Assembly: GCA_947500775.1 (NCBI GenBank)
Contig: CANMTD010000002.1
Span: 682,001-746,000, forward strand
Reading direction: 5' to 3'
DNA length: 64,000 bases
DNA from: an uncultured Paracoccaceae bacterium
Lineage (GTDB): Bacteria > Pseudomonadota > Alphaproteobacteria > Rhodobacterales > Rhodobacteraceae
Below, piece by piece: positions 45,612 to 56,234 of the stretch. The position numbers and the translations under genes were made by a program. The notes below the pieces were generated by a model. The model was not told where the DNA came from and did no database searches. It saw nothing but the letters and a program-made list of their open reading frames with translations. How positions within the stretch are numbered: position 1 is the first letter of the stretch; each line of letters opens with the position of its first letter.

Positions 45612-46445
45612 ATGTCAACAAAACTAATGGACGGGAAACGCGGCCTTATCATGGGTCTGGCGAACGACAAGTCTATTGCCTGGGGGATTGCCAAGACCTG
45701 TGCCGAACACGGGGCAGAGCTGGCGTTTTCCTATCAGGGCGAACAGCTTAAAAAACGGGTCGGACCACTGGCCGCACAGCTTGGATCGGACATCCTGATC
45801 GAATGCGATGTCGCGGATGAGGCGTCGATGGACACGCTGTTTGCCGAGCTGGAAAAGGTCTGGGGGCGGCTGGATTTCCTCGTCCATGCGATCGGGTTCT
45901 CGGATAAGGGCGAATTGCGCGGCCGCTATGTCGATACAAGCCGCGAAAATTTCCGCATGACGATGGATATTTCGGTCTATTCCTTTACCGCCGTTGTGAA
46001 ACGCGCCGAAAAGCTGATGACCGATGGTGGCTCCTGCGTGACGCTGACGTATTACGGTGCCGAACAGGTGATGCCGCATTATAATGTGATGGGCGTGGCC
46101 AAGGCGGGGCTTGAGGCTTCGGTCAAATATCTGGCCGAAGATCTGGGCAAGGACGGTATTCGGGTGAATGCGATCTCTGCCGGGCCGATCAAGACGCTGG
46201 CCGCCTCGGGTATCGGCGATTTCCGCTATATCATGAAGTGGAACGAGCTGAATTCGCCCCTGCGCCGCAATGTAACGCAGGAAGAGGTCGGCAAGGCCGC
46301 ACTTTACCTGCTGTCCGATCTGGGATCGGGCACCACCGGGGAAAACCTGCATGTCGATGCGGGCTATCATGTTGTCGGGATGAAGGCCGTGGACGCCCCC
46401 GATATCGATGCGGTGACGGGACGCAAACCCGCCAACGGAGACTAA
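45612..46445 (+). CDS. fabI: Enoyl-[acyl-carrier-protein] reductase (NADH)
   Basis: FabI reduces the double bond in the last step of fatty acid elongation. The 277-residue short-chain dehydrogenase-like enzyme has [20 protein letters not shown], the active-site Tyr-x6-Lys in [10 protein letters not shown], and [11 protein letters not shown] near the end. ATG 45612 matches the family start. gpt begins four bases after its stop, so they are cotranscribed. Fatty-acid control through the upstream palindrome is possible. Confidence 0.96.
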   Translation: MSTKLMDGKRGLIMGLANDKSIAWGIAKTCAEHGAELAFSYQGEQLKKRVGPLAAQLGSDILIECDVADEASMDTLFAELEKVWGRLDFLVHAIGFSDKGELRGRYVDTSRENFRMTMDISVYSFTAVVKRAEKLMTDGGSCVTLTYYGAEQVMPHYNVMGVAKAGLEASVKYLAEDLGKDGIRVNAISAGPIKTLAASGIGDFRYIMKWNELNSPLRRNVTQEEVGKAALYLLSDLGSGTTGENLHVDAGYHVVGMKAVDAPDIDAVTGRKPANGD

Positions 46446-46449
46446 GACC

Positions 46450-46953
46450 ATGAGCGATCGCCTGCCCCACGAAAAAGGATTCCACATCAGCTGGGACCAG
46501 ATTCACCGCGACAGCCGGGCGCTGGCCTGGCGGTTGGACGGTCACGGGCCCGATAACGGCGCATGGCGGGCGATCGTGGCGATCACCCGCGGCGGCATGG
46601 CCCCGGCGATGATCATCGCGCGCGAGTTGGACATTCGCGCGGTCGATACGATCAGCGTGAAATCCTATAACCACCAGTCGCAGATGGACGCCGAGGTGCT
46701 GAAAGCGCCCGACAGCGCGATGATGGGCGATGGCACCGGCATTCTGGTGATCGACGATCTGGTCGACAGCGGCAAAACGCTGGAACTGGTGCGCGCCCTG
46801 TACCCACAGGCGCATTTCGCAACGGTCTATGCCAAGCCCAAGGGCCGCCCGATGGTGGACACGTTCATCACCGAGGTCAGCCAGGACACCTGGATTTTCT
46901 TCCCCTGGGACATGGCCCTGCAATATGTCGAACCCTACCGGGGCACCGACTGA
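46450..46953 (+). CDS. gpt: Xanthine-guanine phosphoribosyltransferase
   Basis: Gpt salvages xanthine and guanine with PRPP. The 167-residue protein has the PRPP loop [33 protein letters not shown] and WIFFPWD, as in XPRT enzymes. It follows fabI immediately. Confidence 0.94.
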   Translation: MSDRLPHEKGFHISWDQIHRDSRALAWRLDGHGPDNGAWRAIVAITRGGMAPAMIIARELDIRAVDTISVKSYNHQSQMDAEVLKAPDSAMMGDGTGILVIDDLVDSGKTLELVRALYPQAHFATVYAKPKGRPMVDTFITEVSQDTWIFFPWDMALQYVEPYRGTD

Positions 46954-46989
46954 TCCCCTGACACCCGACCTTCACTGGCAGTTTTGAAC

Positions 46990-48159
46990 ATGGCTCTATC
47001 ACGCACGCAGACAACCTTTGCCCCGCCGGTGATGGAGGCGCGGCGCTGGCTGGACGGTGTCACCTTTGCCGATGACAAGCCGCTGCTGAACGTCAGCCAG
47101 GCCGCCCCGGTCGATCTGCCCCCGCGCGCCCTGCGCGAAGCGATTGCCGAGGTGGCGATGAACGTGCCGCAGGCGCATCTTTATGGTCCGGTTCTGGGCC
47201 TTCCCGATCTGCGCGCGCGGGTGGCCGCGACATGGGCGGATGCCTATGGCGGCGCGGTGGCCCCGGATCAGGTGGCCATCACCTCGGGCTGCAATCAGGC
47301 GTTCTGTGCGGCGATCGCCACCATGGTCGCCGAAGGGGATGAGGTTATCCTGCCAACCCCCTGGTATTTCAATCATAAAATGTGGCTGGACATGCTGGGC
47401 GTGCGCACCGTTCCCCTGCCCGCCGGTCCCGGTCTGATCCCCGAGGTCGCGGCCTGTGCGGAACGGATCACCCCGCGCACCCGGGCGATCGTGCTGGTCA
47501 CCCCCAACAACCCCGGCGGCGTCGAATACCCGGCCGAAGTCGTCCGCGCCTTTTACGAACTTGCCAAATCGCGCGGGCTGGCCCTGATCATCGACGAAAC
47601 CTATCGCGATTTCGACAGCCGCAGCACCGCGCCGCACGATCTGTTCACCGATCCCGACTGGGACGAAACGCTGATCCAGCTCTATTCCTTTTCCAAGGCT
47701 TACCGGCTGACCGGGCACCGGGTCGGCGCCATCACCGCCGCGACCGCGCGGCTGGCCGAGGTCGAGAAATTTCTGGACACCGTCACCATCTGTCCCAACC
47801 AGATCGGCCAATATGCCGCCCTTTGGGGAATGGAAAACCTGAACCAGTGGCTGGCGGGCGAACGCGATGAGATTCTGGCCCGCCGCGCGGCGATCGTACA
47901 GGCCGATGCCACGCTGCCCGATTGGACCCTGCTGGGCGTCGGTGCCTATTTCGCCTATTACCAGCATCCGTTCGACATGCCGTCGGACCAGCTGGCCCAG
48001 CGTCTGGTGCGCGATCAGGCGGTTCTGATGCTGCCCGGCACCATGTTCACCCCCGACGGCGACGCAGGCGGCAAACAGCAGATGCGCATCGCCTTTGCCA
48101 ATGTCGACAGCGCCGGAATTTCACAGTTGTTTGACCGATTGGCCGCCTTCGCCCCATGA
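46990..48159 (+). CDS. Class I/II PLP-dependent aminotransferase
   Basis: The 389-residue fold-type I aminotransferase has VTPNNPGGVEYPAEV, IIDETYRDF and the Schiff-base lysine in SFSKAYRLTGHRVG. Substrate is not readable from the sequence. ATG 46990 is chosen over TTG 46984. It lies 36 bases after gpt and 63 bases before the foldase gene. Confidence 0.9.
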   Translation: MALSRTQTTFAPPVMEARRWLDGVTFADDKPLLNVSQAAPVDLPPRALREAIAEVAMNVPQAHLYGPVLGLPDLRARVAATWADAYGGAVAPDQVAITSGCNQAFCAAIATMVAEGDEVILPTPWYFNHKMWLDMLGVRTVPLPAGPGLIPEVAACAERITPRTRAIVLVTPNNPGGVEYPAEVVRAFYELAKSRGLALIIDETYRDFDSRSTAPHDLFTDPDWDETLIQLYSFSKAYRLTGHRVGAITAATARLAEVEKFLDTVTICPNQIGQYAALWGMENLNQWLAGERDEILARRAAIVQADATLPDWTLLGVGAYFAYYQHPFDMPSDQLAQRLVRDQAVLMLPGTMFTPDGDAGGKQQMRIAFANVDSAGISQLFDRLAAFAP

Positions 48160-48222
48160 CGCTTGCGGCGCCTTGCGCAACCTTTTACACAGCATCGACC
48201 AAACGCAGGAAAGAGACACAGC

Positions 48223-50064
48223 ATGGCAAGCAGCGCGGGCAAGAAAACCGGCAATATCATTGTCTGGATCATTCTTTTGCTACTGATCGTGGGCCTTGCC
48301 GGCTTTGGCGCCAGCAATTTTGGCGGCAGCACCGGCAACATCGGCGCCGTCGGCGATGAAGAAATCGACATCAACGATTATGCCCGCGCCCTGCAAAACG
48401 CCCTGCGCGCCGAAGAGGCCGCGCAAGGCCGCCCCATCACCGTGTCCGAAGCCGAAGCCACCGGACTGGCCGCGCAGGTCCGCCAGCAGCTGATCGCCTC
48501 TGCCGCTTTGGACAACGAAGTTAAACGCATCGGCCTGTCGGTCGGCGACGAACAGGTGCGCACGCAGGTCCTGCAAATCCCGGCGTTTCAGGGCATCGAC
48601 GGTACGTTCGACCGCGAAGCCTATGGTTTCACGCTGGAACAGAACGGCCTGAGCGAAGCCGAGTTCGAGGCGCAGATCCGCAAGGAAACCGCCCGCACCC
48701 TGTTGCAGGGCGGCATTGTTGCCGGTGTCAGCGCGCCTGCGGCCTATACCGAAACGCTGCTGACCTATTTCGCCGCGCGCCGCAGCTATTCCCTGATCCA
48801 ACTGGATGAAACCACGCTGGACACCCCGGTCGGCACCCCGGATGATGCAGCGCTGCAGGCCTATTACGACGCCAATGCCGAAACCTTCACCGCGCCGGAA
48901 ACCAAGGCGATCACCTATGCCTGGCTGACCCCCGACATGATCCTTGATACGGTCGAAATCGACGACGACACGCTGCGCGAACTTTACGACCAGCGGATCG
49001 ACGAATTCGTTCAGCCCGAACGGCGTCTGGTCGAACGGCTGGTCTTTGGCACGGCTGACGAAGCGCAGGCCGCCGCCGACCGTCTGAACAGCGGCGAGGT
49101 CACGTTCGAGGCGCTGGTCGAAGACCGCGGTCTGGCCCTGTCGGACATCGATCTGGGCGATGTGGTGCAATCCGATCTGGGTGCCGCGGGCGCGGCGATC
49201 TTTGCCCTGACCGATCCCGGGGTGTCCGGACCGCATGACACCGATCTGGGCCCTGCCCTGTTCCGGATGAACGCGGTTCTGGCCGCCCGCGAAACCAGCT
49301 TTGAAGACGCGCGCGCCGATCTGCGCCCCGAAGCCGCCCTTGACCGCGCCCGCCGGATCATCGCCGATGCCATCACCGACATCGACGACCGTCTGGCCGC
49401 TGGCGCCACGATAGAGGAACTGGCGACCGAAACCGAAATGGAACTGGGCCAGATCGCCTATTTCCCCGGCATGGTCGACGATATCGCCGCCTATGACGCC
49501 TTCCGCGATGCCGCCGATCAGGCCCGGACCGACGATTTCCCCGAAGTCGCCGAACTGGAAGACGGCGGTATCTTCGCCCTGCGGCTGGACGAAGTCACCC
49601 CGCCCGCCCTGCGCCCGCTGGACGACGTGCGCGAGGCCGCGATTGCCGGGTGGCAGGCGGCCGAAACCCGCGCCCAGCTGGCCCAGCAGGCCGAGGCGCT
49701 GCTGGCGCGCCTGAACGCGGGCGAAGCGATCGACAGTTTCGGTCTGGACGTCGCCACGCACGAAGGCCTGACCCGCGGCGGTGTGAACCCCGTCGGGCTG
49801 GTTGAACCGCTGTTCGCGCTGGACGAAGGCGCCGCAACGGTCGTGGACGATGGCGCCAATGTCTATCTGCTGCGGCTGGACGGCACCCTGCCGCCCGACA
49901 CCGAAGATCAGGCCAGCGATTTCCTGATGAACGCGATGGCCAGTCAGGCGGCGCAGGGCATCGCGCAGGATCTGTTCACCGGATTTTCGCAGGCCCTGGT
50001 CCAAAGCGGCGGGCTGAGCCTGAACCAGGCGGCGATCAACGCCGTCCACGCGCAATTCCCCTAA
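48223..50064 (+). CDS. PpiD-like membrane-anchored peptidyl-prolyl isomerase
   Basis: The 613-residue protein has one N-terminal transmembrane helix (about 12-32, IIVWIILLLLIVGLAGFGAS), a SurA-N-like chaperone region (about 35-200) and a parvulin-type PPIase domain (about 255-345, EPERRLVERLVFGTADEAQ...). It is probably a periplasmic foldase on the Sec exit side, like PpiD. ATG 48223 follows AGGAAAGAGA. trpE starts 10 bases after its stop. Confidence 0.88.
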   Translation: MASSAGKKTGNIIVWIILLLLIVGLAGFGASNFGGSTGNIGAVGDEEIDINDYARALQNALRAEEAAQGRPITVSEAEATGLAAQVRQQLIASAALDNEVKRIGLSVGDEQVRTQVLQIPAFQGIDGTFDREAYGFTLEQNGLSEAEFEAQIRKETARTLLQGGIVAGVSAPAAYTETLLTYFAARRSYSLIQLDETTLDTPVGTPDDAALQAYYDANAETFTAPETKAITYAWLTPDMILDTVEIDDDTLRELYDQRIDEFVQPERRLVERLVFGTADEAQAAADRLNSGEVTFEALVEDRGLALSDIDLGDVVQSDLGAAGAAIFALTDPGVSGPHDTDLGPALFRMNAVLAARETSFEDARADLRPEAALDRARRIIADAITDIDDRLAAGATIEELATETEMELGQIAYFPGMVDDIAAYDAFRDAADQARTDDFPEVAELEDGGIFALRLDEVTPPALRPLDDVREAAIAGWQAAETRAQLAQQAEALLARLNAGEAIDSFGLDVATHEGLTRGGVNPVGLVEPLFALDEGAATVVDDGANVYLLRLDGTLPPDTEDQASDFLMNAMASQAAQGIAQDLFTGFSQALVQSGGLSLNQAAINAVHAQFP

Positions 50065-50074
50065 AGGCGGCACC

Positions 50075-51589
50075 ATGGCGGCACTGACCCCTTCTTTTGA
50101 AACATTCGAGGCGGGGTTTGCCGCGGGCAAGACCCAGCTGGTCTATGCCCGGCTGGCCGCCGATCTGGACACGCCCGTCAGCCTGATGCTGAAACTGGCC
50201 GAGGCGCGCAAGGACAGCTTCATGCTGGAATCCGTGACCGGCGGCGAAACCCGCGGGCGCTATTCCATCGTCGGCATGAAACCCGATCTGATCTGGGACT
50301 GCCGGGGCACGCAAAGCCGGATCAACCGGCAGGCGCGGATCGACCCAGAGGCGTTCGAGCCGCTGGAGGGCGCGCCGCTGGACACGCTGCGCGCGCTGCT
50401 GGCCGAATGCCGGGTCGACATGCCCGCCGACCTGCCCCCCGTCGCCGCTGGCCTGTTCGGTTATCTGGGCTATGACATGATCCGGCTGGTCGAACACCTG
50501 CCCGACGTCAACCCCGACCCGCTGGGCCTGCCCGATGCACTGATGCTGCGGCCTTCGGTCGTGGCGGTGCTGGACGGGGTCAAGGGCGAGGTCACGATCG
50601 TTTCCCCCGCCTGGGCCGGATCGGGGCTGAACGCCCGCGCCGCCTATGCCCAGGCTGCCGAACGGGTGATGGACGCGCTGCGCGATCTGGACCGCCTGCC
50701 CCCCGACGCCACCCGCGATCTGGGCGAGGTCGCCCCGGTGGGCGAACCGCAATCCAATTTCACCAAACCCGCCTATCTGGCCGCCGTCGAACGGGCCAAG
50801 GAATATATCCGCGCCGGGGACATCTTTCAGGTGGTGCCCTCGCAGCGCTGGACGCAGCCCTTCACCCTGCCGCCCTTCGCGCTTTACCGGTCGCTGCGGC
50901 GCACCAACCCGTCGCCCTTCATGTTCTATTTCAATTTCGGCGGGTTTCAGGTGGTGGGCGCCAGCCCCGAAATTCTGGTCCGCCTGCGCAATGGCGAGGT
51001 CACCGTGCGCCCGATCGCGGGCACCCGCCCGCGCGGCAAAACCCCGGATGAGGATCGCGCGCTAGAGGCCGATCTGATGGCCGACAAGAAAGAACTGGCC
51101 GAACATCTGATGCTGCTGGATCTGGGGCGCAACGACGTCGGCCGCGTCGCCAGGATCGGCACCGTCCACCCGACCGAGAAATTCATCGTCGAACGCTACA
51201 GCCACGTGATGCACATCGTCTCGAACGTGGTCGGGGAACTGGCCGACGGGCAGGATGCGCTGTCGGCGCTGCTGGCCGGTCTGCCCGCGGGCACGGTATC
51301 CGGCGCGCCCAAGGTCCGCGCGATGGAAATCATCGACGAGCTGGAGCCGGAAAAACGCGGCGTCTATGGCGGCGGCGTCGGCTATTTCTCGGCCGATGGC
51401 GACATGGACATGTGCATCGCCCTGCGCACGGCGGTGATCAAGGACGAACAGCTTTACATTCAGGCCGGCGGCGGCGTGGTCTATGACAGCGACCCCGAGG
51501 CCGAGTTCGACGAAACCGTCAACAAATCCCGCGCCATCCGCAAGGCCGCCGAAGACGCCGGACTGTTCGTGCGCAACGGCAACCGCTAG
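50075..51589 (+). CDS. trpE: Anthranilate synthase component I
   Basis: TrpE makes anthranilate from chorismate with ammonia from TrpG. The 504-residue protein has the N-terminal region with LLES-type tryptophan-site (FMLESVTGGE), the chorismate-binding core PIAGTRPRGKTPDEDRALEADL, and GLPAGTVSGAPKVRAMEIID. It lies apart from trpGDC by one inverted gene, the usual Rhodobacterales arrangement. Confidence 0.97.
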   Translation: MAALTPSFETFEAGFAAGKTQLVYARLAADLDTPVSLMLKLAEARKDSFMLESVTGGETRGRYSIVGMKPDLIWDCRGTQSRINRQARIDPEAFEPLEGAPLDTLRALLAECRVDMPADLPPVAAGLFGYLGYDMIRLVEHLPDVNPDPLGLPDALMLRPSVVAVLDGVKGEVTIVSPAWAGSGLNARAAYAQAAERVMDALRDLDRLPPDATRDLGEVAPVGEPQSNFTKPAYLAAVERAKEYIRAGDIFQVVPSQRWTQPFTLPPFALYRSLRRTNPSPFMFYFNFGGFQVVGASPEILVRLRNGEVTVRPIAGTRPRGKTPDEDRALEADLMADKKELAEHLMLLDLGRNDVGRVARIGTVHPTEKFIVERYSHVMHIVSNVVGELADGQDALSALLAGLPAGTVSGAPKVRAMEIIDELEPEKRGVYGGGVGYFSADGDMDMCIALRTAVIKDEQLYIQAGGGVVYDSDPEAEFDETVNKSRAIRKAAEDAGLFVRNGNR

Positions 51590-51601
51590 ACGCCCGCCCG
51601 A

Positions 51602-51622
51602 GTGCCCCCAAAAGGGGGGCAC
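51602..51622. repeat. Stem-loop between trpE and the deacetylase gene
   Basis: GTGCCCCC (51602-51609) / GGGGGCAC (51615-51622) with a five-base loop; no T-run on either strand. It separates two convergent genes and may act as a weak two-way transcript end. Confidence 0.5.
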
Positions 51623-51676
51623 GAGACGAAAGCCGTGGCGCGGAACGCGCCTCCTTCGGATCAGACCCCGCCGGGA

Positions 51677-53206
51677 TCACTGCCCGCGCAGGATCGCCGA
51701 CAGCGGCGCCAGGTTCACATCCGCCCCCTTGCCTTCCAGCGCCCAGGAAAACAGCGCGGTGACGGTTTCGGGGTAACTGTGCCCCAGCATCACCACCTGC
51801 CCCTGCTGACCGGCCCGGAACGCCGCCCGGTCCAGATAACGGCGGATCGTGGCCACCCCTTCCTGACGCGCGTCCAGCGTGCGGAAAATCGCGGTGTTCG
51901 GAACCCCGGCCGCGGTGGCCACCTGTTCGGCGCTGTTCAGCCCCTGATCATAGGTTACCAGCCCATGGCCGCTGTCGCCCAGAATGGCCGCCAGCTGACG
52001 CAACAGCGGGCGCTTGGCCTGAAACCCGCCGGATTCCGCGTCCATCACCGCCACCGTGCCGGTGATGCTGCCCAGATAGGCGCTCAGCGTGACCTCCAGG
52101 TCCTTGGCCGTCGCCCCGGCGGGCAACCCGTCGACCAGCAGCACGGCTTCGTACCCCGCCGCGCGGTAAGCCGCGACCGCCTGCGCCGCATCAGGGCGCG
52201 AGGCCGGCACCGCAAAGGTCACCGGGAATGAAAATGTCGTCAGCGTCGACCGATCCAGCCCGGCGTCGCCCGCATCGATCAGAATGACCGCGAACAGCGG
52301 CTTGCCCGGCTCGGGCTCGAACGGTTGGGCATAGCGCGCCAACGCGCCCAAAGTGGCCGGATCGGCCTGTTCCGCCTCTGGCCCCGTGTCCGCAGGTTCC
52401 GGATCGGCCCCGATGCTGGGCAAGCGTCCGACCCGTACGTTGGGGGCCCTGATCTCTCCGCCCGGGACAGGCACCCGGATCGCCGCAGGTGCGCTGGGGG
52501 CATCAGCCGCGGGCTCTGTGGGGGCAGGTTCCGGCTCTGGCTCCGGGGCGGGCGCGGATTCCGGGGCGGGCTGCGCCGCAGGGGCCGGTTCGGCCGCAGG
52601 CGATGGCGCAGGGGCGGTCGGTTCCGGCACCGCCGGGGCTGCCGCAATGCGCGGCGCTGATTCGACATCCGGGGCGGTCGGGTTCTGCGCATTGGGGCTG
52701 GGCAAAACCGGCTCGTCCCCCGCCCCCGAAACCCCCGCGCCGAATTGTCCGGCCTCGGCATCCGGAACCGGCGGCGGCGCGACCCCCTGCGCTTGTGCCT
52801 GCGGCGTGGCGGTCGGCGCGGTATCCGCCACCGGCGGCTGGCCGCCGGGCGCCGGGCTGGGGGCGGTCACGCCGCTGGGCGGGGCAAGGGCGGCAGAGGG
52901 ATCGGTCGCGGGCAAACGGGCCACGCTTTCGGCGGGCACACGGTTGAATTCGGACCCCACCGGAACCTCGACCAGACCGGCCGTTGGCGCAACCGGGGTT
53001 GGCTTTGGCGCGGGAACCTCGGGTTCCTGCGGGCTGGCGTCGGGCGTGGCTGCCGCCTCAAGCGTGGGCGGGGTCGCAGCGGGCGTTTGCTCGGATCCCG
53101 GCTGTGTCACACGCGCGGGCGGCGGCAACATCACCGACACCGCCGACAGGCCCACCGCACTGATGACCAGACCGGTTACGGCACCGCTCAGAAAACCTCT
53201 GCTCAT
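51677..53206 (-). CDS. Divergent polysaccharide deacetylase family protein
   Basis: The 509-residue protein has an N-terminal membrane anchor (about 6-28), a very long Pro/Ala/Glu-rich low-complexity linker (about 40-270), and a C-terminal divergent polysaccharide deacetylase domain (about 300-509, FAVILIDAGDAGLDR... to HSYPETVTALFSWALEG). It is probably periplasmic and may act on cell-wall or surface glycans; the family is uncharacterised in detail. It is inserted between trpE and trpGDC in opposite orientation. Confidence 0.87.
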   Translation of the reverse strand: MSRGFLSGAVTGLVISAVGLSAVSVMLPPPARVTQPGSEQTPAATPPTLEAAATPDASPQEPEVPAPKPTPVAPTAGLVEVPVGSEFNRVPAESVARLPATDPSAALAPPSGVTAPSPAPGGQPPVADTAPTATPQAQAQGVAPPPVPDAEAGQFGAGVSGAGDEPVLPSPNAQNPTAPDVESAPRIAAAPAVPEPTAPAPSPAAEPAPAAQPAPESAPAPEPEPEPAPTEPAADAPSAPAAIRVPVPGGEIRAPNVRVGRLPSIGADPEPADTGPEAEQADPATLGALARYAQPFEPEPGKPLFAVILIDAGDAGLDRSTLTTFSFPVTFAVPASRPDAAQAVAAYRAAGYEAVLLVDGLPAGATAKDLEVTLSAYLGSITGTVAVMDAESGGFQAKRPLLRQLAAILGDSGHGLVTYDQGLNSAEQVATAAGVPNTAIFRTLDARQEGVATIRRYLDRAAFRAGQQGQVVMLGHSYPETVTALFSWALEGKGADVNLAPLSAILRGQ

Positions 53207-53345
53207 TCTCGCCTCCGTCTTTACGACTTTTGCCTAGCTCTTGTTTTTTACCCGCGGCTCGGGCCTTGACCCCGGCACGCGGCTCTGAACATGTATACCG
53301 CGACCATGTGCGGGGGGTCACCCCCATTTCAGGAAAGCACCCAAA

Positions 53346-53927
53346 ATGCTGCTGTTGATCGACAACTATGACAGTTTTACCTACAATCTTGTCCATTATC
53401 TGGGTGAATTGGGCGCCGATGTGCAGGTCCACCGCAACGATGCGCTGGATGTACAACAGGCGATGGCCCTGCGCCCCGAGGCGATATTGCTGTCGCCCGG
53501 CCCCTGCGATCCGTCGCAGGCAGGTATCTGCCTATCGCTGACGCTGGCCGCGGCTGAAACCGGCACACCGCTGATGGGCGTCTGTCTGGGGCACCAGACA
53601 ATTGGCGAGGCGTTTGGCGGCAAAGTGATCCGCGCGGGCGATATCGTGCACGGCAAGATGGGAACGATGCACCACGACGGCACCGGCGTTTTCGCGGGCC
53701 TGCCTTCGCCTTTCGAAGCGACGCGCTATCATTCGCTGATCATCGACCGCGACACCCTGCCCGACTGCCTTGAGGTCAACGCCTGGCTTGAGGATGGCAC
53801 CATCATGGGGCTGCGCCACAAGACCCTGCCGATGCACGGGGTCCAGTTCCACCCCGAAAGCATCGCCTCGGAACACGGGCATCAACTGTTGAAGAACTTT
53901 CTGGACATGGTGAAGGTCCCCGCATGA
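53346..53927 (+). CDS. trpG: Anthranilate synthase component II (glutamine amidotransferase)
   Basis: The 193-residue class I amidotransferase has [19 protein letters not shown], the nucleophile Cys in [15 protein letters not shown] and the His-Glu pair in [10 protein letters not shown]. It supplies ammonia to TrpE (and possibly to folate synthesis as PabA). It overlaps trpD by four bases (ATGA). Confidence 0.97.
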   Translation: MLLLIDNYDSFTYNLVHYLGELGADVQVHRNDALDVQQAMALRPEAILLSPGPCDPSQAGICLSLTLAAAETGTPLMGVCLGHQTIGEAFGGKVIRAGDIVHGKMGTMHHDGTGVFAGLPSPFEATRYHSLIIDRDTLPDCLEVNAWLEDGTIMGLRHKTLPMHGVQFHPESIASEHGHQLLKNFLDMVKVPA

Positions 53928-54943
53928 GCGATGCGCTGAAACCCCTGATCGGTGCCGCCGCCGACCGCCCCCTGACCCGGGCCGAGGCCGAAGCCGCCTT
54001 TGAGATCCTGTTCGACGGCGAAGCCACCCCCGCTCAGATGGGCGGTTTGCTGATGGCGCTGCGCACGCGCGGCGAAACCGTTGACGAATACGCCGCCGCC
54101 GCCGCCGTGATGCGCGCCAAATGCAACAAGGTCACGGCCCCCGCAGGCGCGATCGACATCGTCGGCACCGGCGGATCGGGCAAGGCCACGCTGAACATCT
54201 CCACCGCCACTGCCTTTACCGTGGCGGGCGCGGGCGTGCCCGTGGCCAAACACGGCAACCGCAAACTGTCGTCGAATTCGGGCGCGGCGGATGCGCTTGG
54301 CCAGAACGGGGTTCAGGTGATGATCGGCCCCGATGTGGTCGAACGCGCACTGGCCGAGGTCGGCATCGCCTTCATGATGGCGCCGATGCATCACCCGGCG
54401 ATCAAACATGTGATGCCGGTGCGGGCCGAACTGGGCACCCGCACGATTTTCAACATTCTGGGCCCGCTGACCAACCCCGCCGGCGTCAAACGCCAGCTGA
54501 CCGGGGCGTTTTCGCGCGATCTGATCCGGCCGATGGCCGAAACGCTGGCCGAACTCGGATCGGAAAAGGCCTGGCTGGTCCACGGCTCGGACGGGACGGA
54601 TGAGCTGACGATCACCGGGATCAGCTGGGTTTCGGCGCTGGAAAACGGCGTGATCACCGACCGCGAGCTGCACCCCGATGAGGCAGGCCTGCCCACCCAT
54701 CCGTTCGAGGCGATCACCGGCGGCACCCCCGAAGAAAACGGCAAGGCGCTGGCCGCCGTTCTGTCGGGGGCCAAAGGCGCTTACCGCGATGCGGTCCTTC
54801 TGAACGCCGCTGCCGCGCTGATCGTTGCGGGCAAGGTGAACACTTTGCCGGAAGGCGTTGAAATTGCGTCGGAAAGCATCGACAGCGGCAAAGCCATCGC
54901 CAAGCTGCACGCGCTGGCCAAACTGACAACGGAGGCATCATGA
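53924..54943 (+). CDS. trpD: Anthranilate phosphoribosyltransferase
   Basis: The 339-residue enzyme adds PRPP to anthranilate. Signatures are [39 protein letters not shown] and [14 protein letters not shown]. Four-base overlaps join it to trpG and trpC, indicating translational coupling. Confidence 0.97.
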   Translation: MSDALKPLIGAAADRPLTRAEAEAAFEILFDGEATPAQMGGLLMALRTRGETVDEYAAAAAVMRAKCNKVTAPAGAIDIVGTGGSGKATLNISTATAFTVAGAGVPVAKHGNRKLSSNSGAADALGQNGVQVMIGPDVVERALAEVGIAFMMAPMHHPAIKHVMPVRAELGTRTIFNILGPLTNPAGVKRQLTGAFSRDLIRPMAETLAELGSEKAWLVHGSDGTDELTITGISWVSALENGVITDRELHPDEAGLPTHPFEAITGGTPEENGKALAAVLSGAKGAYRDAVLLNAAAALIVAGKVNTLPEGVEIASESIDSGKAIAKLHALAKLTTEAS

Positions 54944-55755
54944 CCCCGACCATTCTGGACAAGATCAAAGCCTATAAACTGGACGAGATCGCCGCCGCCC
55001 GCGCCGAATTCCCCCTGTCCGAGGTTGAAGAGGCCGCCAGGAACGCATCCCCCGTGCGCGGCTTTGCCGATGCACTGGTCGCGGCGGCGCGCACCGGTTA
55101 CGGGCTGATCGCCGAGATCAAGAAGGCCAGCCCCTCCAAAGGGCTGATCCGCGCCGATTTCGACCCGCCCGCGCTGGCGCAGGCCTATGCCAAGGGCGGC
55201 GCCACCTGTTTAAGCGTGCTGACCGACACGCCCTCGTTCCAGGGCGCGCCGGAGTTTCTGATCGCCGCACGCGACGCGGTCGACCTGCCCGCGCTGCGCA
55301 AGGATTTCATGTATGACCCCTATCAGGTGGCGCAGGCCCGCGCCTGGGGGGCCGACTGCATCCTGATCATCATGGCCAGCGTATCAGATGACCAAGCCGC
55401 CGAACTGGAGGCCGCCGCCGACGCCTGGGGCATGGACGCATTGATCGAGGTCCACAACGCCGAAGAGCTGGAGCGTGCAAGCCGGTTGAAATCCCGCCTG
55501 ATCGGGATAAACAACCGTGATCTCAATACCTTCGAGACCACGCTTGATACCACCCGCACCCTTGCCAAACGGGTGCCCGAGGATCGCATCATCGTCGCCG
55601 AAAGCGGGCTGTCCACCCCCGCCGATCTGGCCGATCTGGCGCTTTATGGTGCGCGGTGTTTCCTGATCGGCGAAAGCCTGATGCGGCAGGACGACGTGGC
55701 CCACGCCACCCAGACCCTGCTGTCCGCCCCGCTGACCGCTCATGGGGGGGCGTGA
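54940..55755 (+). CDS. trpC: Indole-3-glycerol phosphate synthase
   Basis: The 271-residue TIM-barrel enzyme has [42 protein letters not shown] and [13 protein letters not shown]. It closes the indole ring. It is monofunctional (no fused TrpF). Its TGA overlaps the moaC ATG (TGATG). Confidence 0.97.
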   Translation: MTPTILDKIKAYKLDEIAAARAEFPLSEVEEAARNASPVRGFADALVAAARTGYGLIAEIKKASPSKGLIRADFDPPALAQAYAKGGATCLSVLTDTPSFQGAPEFLIAARDAVDLPALRKDFMYDPYQVAQARAWGADCILIIMASVSDDQAAELEAAADAWGMDALIEVHNAEELERASRLKSRLIGINNRDLNTFETTLDTTRTLAKRVPEDRIIVAESGLSTPADLADLALYGARCFLIGESLMRQDDVAHATQTLLSAPLTAHGGA

Positions 55756-56234
55756 TGTCGGGCCTGACGCATTTTGACGGCAAGGGCGACGCCCATATGG
55801 TCGATGTCTCGGACAAAGAGGTGACATCGCGCGTGGCGGTCGCCTCTGGTTGCGTGAAGATGTCCGCAGAAACACTTGAGATCGTGGTGAAAAACTCCGC
55901 CAAGAAAGGCGACGTTCTGGCCGTGGCCCGGCTGGCCGGGATCATGGGCGCGAAACGGACCGCTGATCTGATCCCGCTGTGCCACCCGCTGCCGATCACC
56001 AAGGTGGCGGTGGAACTGCACCCCGACCCGGCCCTGCCCGGCGTCCGGATCGAGGCGACCGTCAAGACCACCGGCCAGACCGGCGTCGAGATGGAGGCGC
56101 TGACCGCCGTTTCGGTGGCCGGGCTGACCGTCTATGACATGCTGAAAGCCGTCGAAAAGGGCATGGTCCTGTCCGACATAAGGCTGGTGCTGAAAGAGGG
56201 CGGAAAATCCGGCCGGTACGAGGCGCCTGTATGA
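55755..56234 (+). CDS. moaC: Cyclic pyranopterin monophosphate synthase
   Basis: MoaC acts early in molybdenum cofactor synthesis after MoaA. The 159-residue protein has [32 protein letters not shown] and [24 protein letters not shown], all family hallmarks. ATG 55755 overlaps the trpC stop. Being in the trp operon, it is cotranscribed with trpGDC and moeA. Confidence 0.97.
   Translation: MSGLTHFDGKGDAHMVDVSDKEVTSRVAVASGCVKMSAETLEIVVKNSAKKGDVLAVARLAGIMGAKRTADLIPLCHPLPITKVAVELHPDPALPGVRIEATVKTTGQTGVEMEALTAVSVAGLTVYDMLKAVEKGMVLSDIRLVLKEGGKSGRYEAPV

Noticed and set aside
53266-53299. TTGACC and TATACC as a trpG promoter
   Set aside because: The 22-base spacing is too long for a sigma-70 promoter.
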